Below, in pieces: positions 13,922-13,955 of a DNA stretch of 13,955 nucleotides. The stretch is from contig CAKTXH010000064.1 of NCBI GenBank assembly GCA_934630975.1, forward strand, positions 1-13,955, read 5' to 3'. The stretch is from an uncultured Clostridia bacterium (GTDB taxonomy: Bacteria > Bacillota > Clostridia > Christensenellales > Aristaeellaceae). Position numbers and translations under genes: made by a program. The notes under the pieces were generated by a model, which saw only the letters and a program-made list of their open reading frames with translations, made no database searches and was not told the DNA's origin. The stretch's first letter is position 1. Every line of letters starts with the position of its first letter.

Positions 13922-13955
13922 TTATCGCTCGCCCCCCGCCGCCCCCTTCTCTGTC
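13922..13955 (-). CDS. C-terminal end of an upstream phage gene (partial)
   Basis: One frame reads TEKGAAGGER and stops with TAA at 13924-13922, ten bp before the next start. Close packing fits the operon. Only about ten codons are visible, so neither identity nor frame is secure. Confidence 0.35.
   Translation of the reverse strand, partial: TEKGAAGGER

Overview
The window looks like the late (structural and lysis) end of a tailed-phage genome, most likely a prophage, lying next to a host-type tRNA-Ser pair. All genes are on the minus strand. The base composition is GC-rich. Perfect Shine-Dalgarno sequences (AGGAGG, AAGGAG), a perfect TTGACA/TATAAT promoter, tRNAs with encoded CCA, and the holin, endolysin and GH2 types together suggest a GC-rich Clostridia-type Firmicute, plausibly from the gut. 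That placement is inference.

Layout, in transcription order (right to left). A partial upstream CDS ends at 13922. It is followed by a 499-aa beta-propeller-like tail or neck protein (12412-13911), then a 1585-aa protein made of a short repeat-type N-terminal anchor plus two complete five-domain glycoside hydrolase family 2 units (7612-12369). Next come a 58-aa protein (7433-7609), a 291-aa Ser/Thr-rich coiled-coil virion-type protein (6553-7428) and a possible 27-aa ORF (6452-6535). After these are a 267-aa baseplate-like protein with a collagen-like tail (5316-6119), a 306-aa glycine-rich protein (4387-5307), a 122-aa baseplate-like protein overlapping it (4046-4414), and a 418-aa collagen-like/Big_2/LamG-like fibre protein (2232-3488). 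The run ends with an NlpC/P60-SH3 endolysin (1095-1862) and a holin (634-1080). Beyond the lysis genes, a consensus promoter (484-512) drives tRNA-Ser(UGA) and tRNA-Ser(GCU), which end at a hairpin terminator. Part of that tRNA-terminator segment is repeated once more with a 163-bp offset.

The genes read as a virion tip specialised for complex glycans. It has two collagen-like proteins, an Ig-like and a LamG-like domain, a glycine-rich protein and a giant GH2 protein, followed by host lysis.

Two things stand out. First, the N-terminal GH2 unit has lost its predicted nucleophile (Gly530 where the second unit has Glu1293), while the second unit keeps both catalytic residues, so this looks like a fused pseudo-enzyme plus enzyme in a phage structural operon. 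Second, three of the intergenic gaps hold copies of a modular, hairpin-dense repeat of about 195-340 bp. Each copy lies just before the Shine-Dalgarno of a structural or lysis gene. Several of its stems are capped, in the sense orientation, by C(UGCG)G tetraloops of the UNCG type, and one long stem shows compensatory changes between copies. This is the best candidate here for an undescribed RNA or mobile element.
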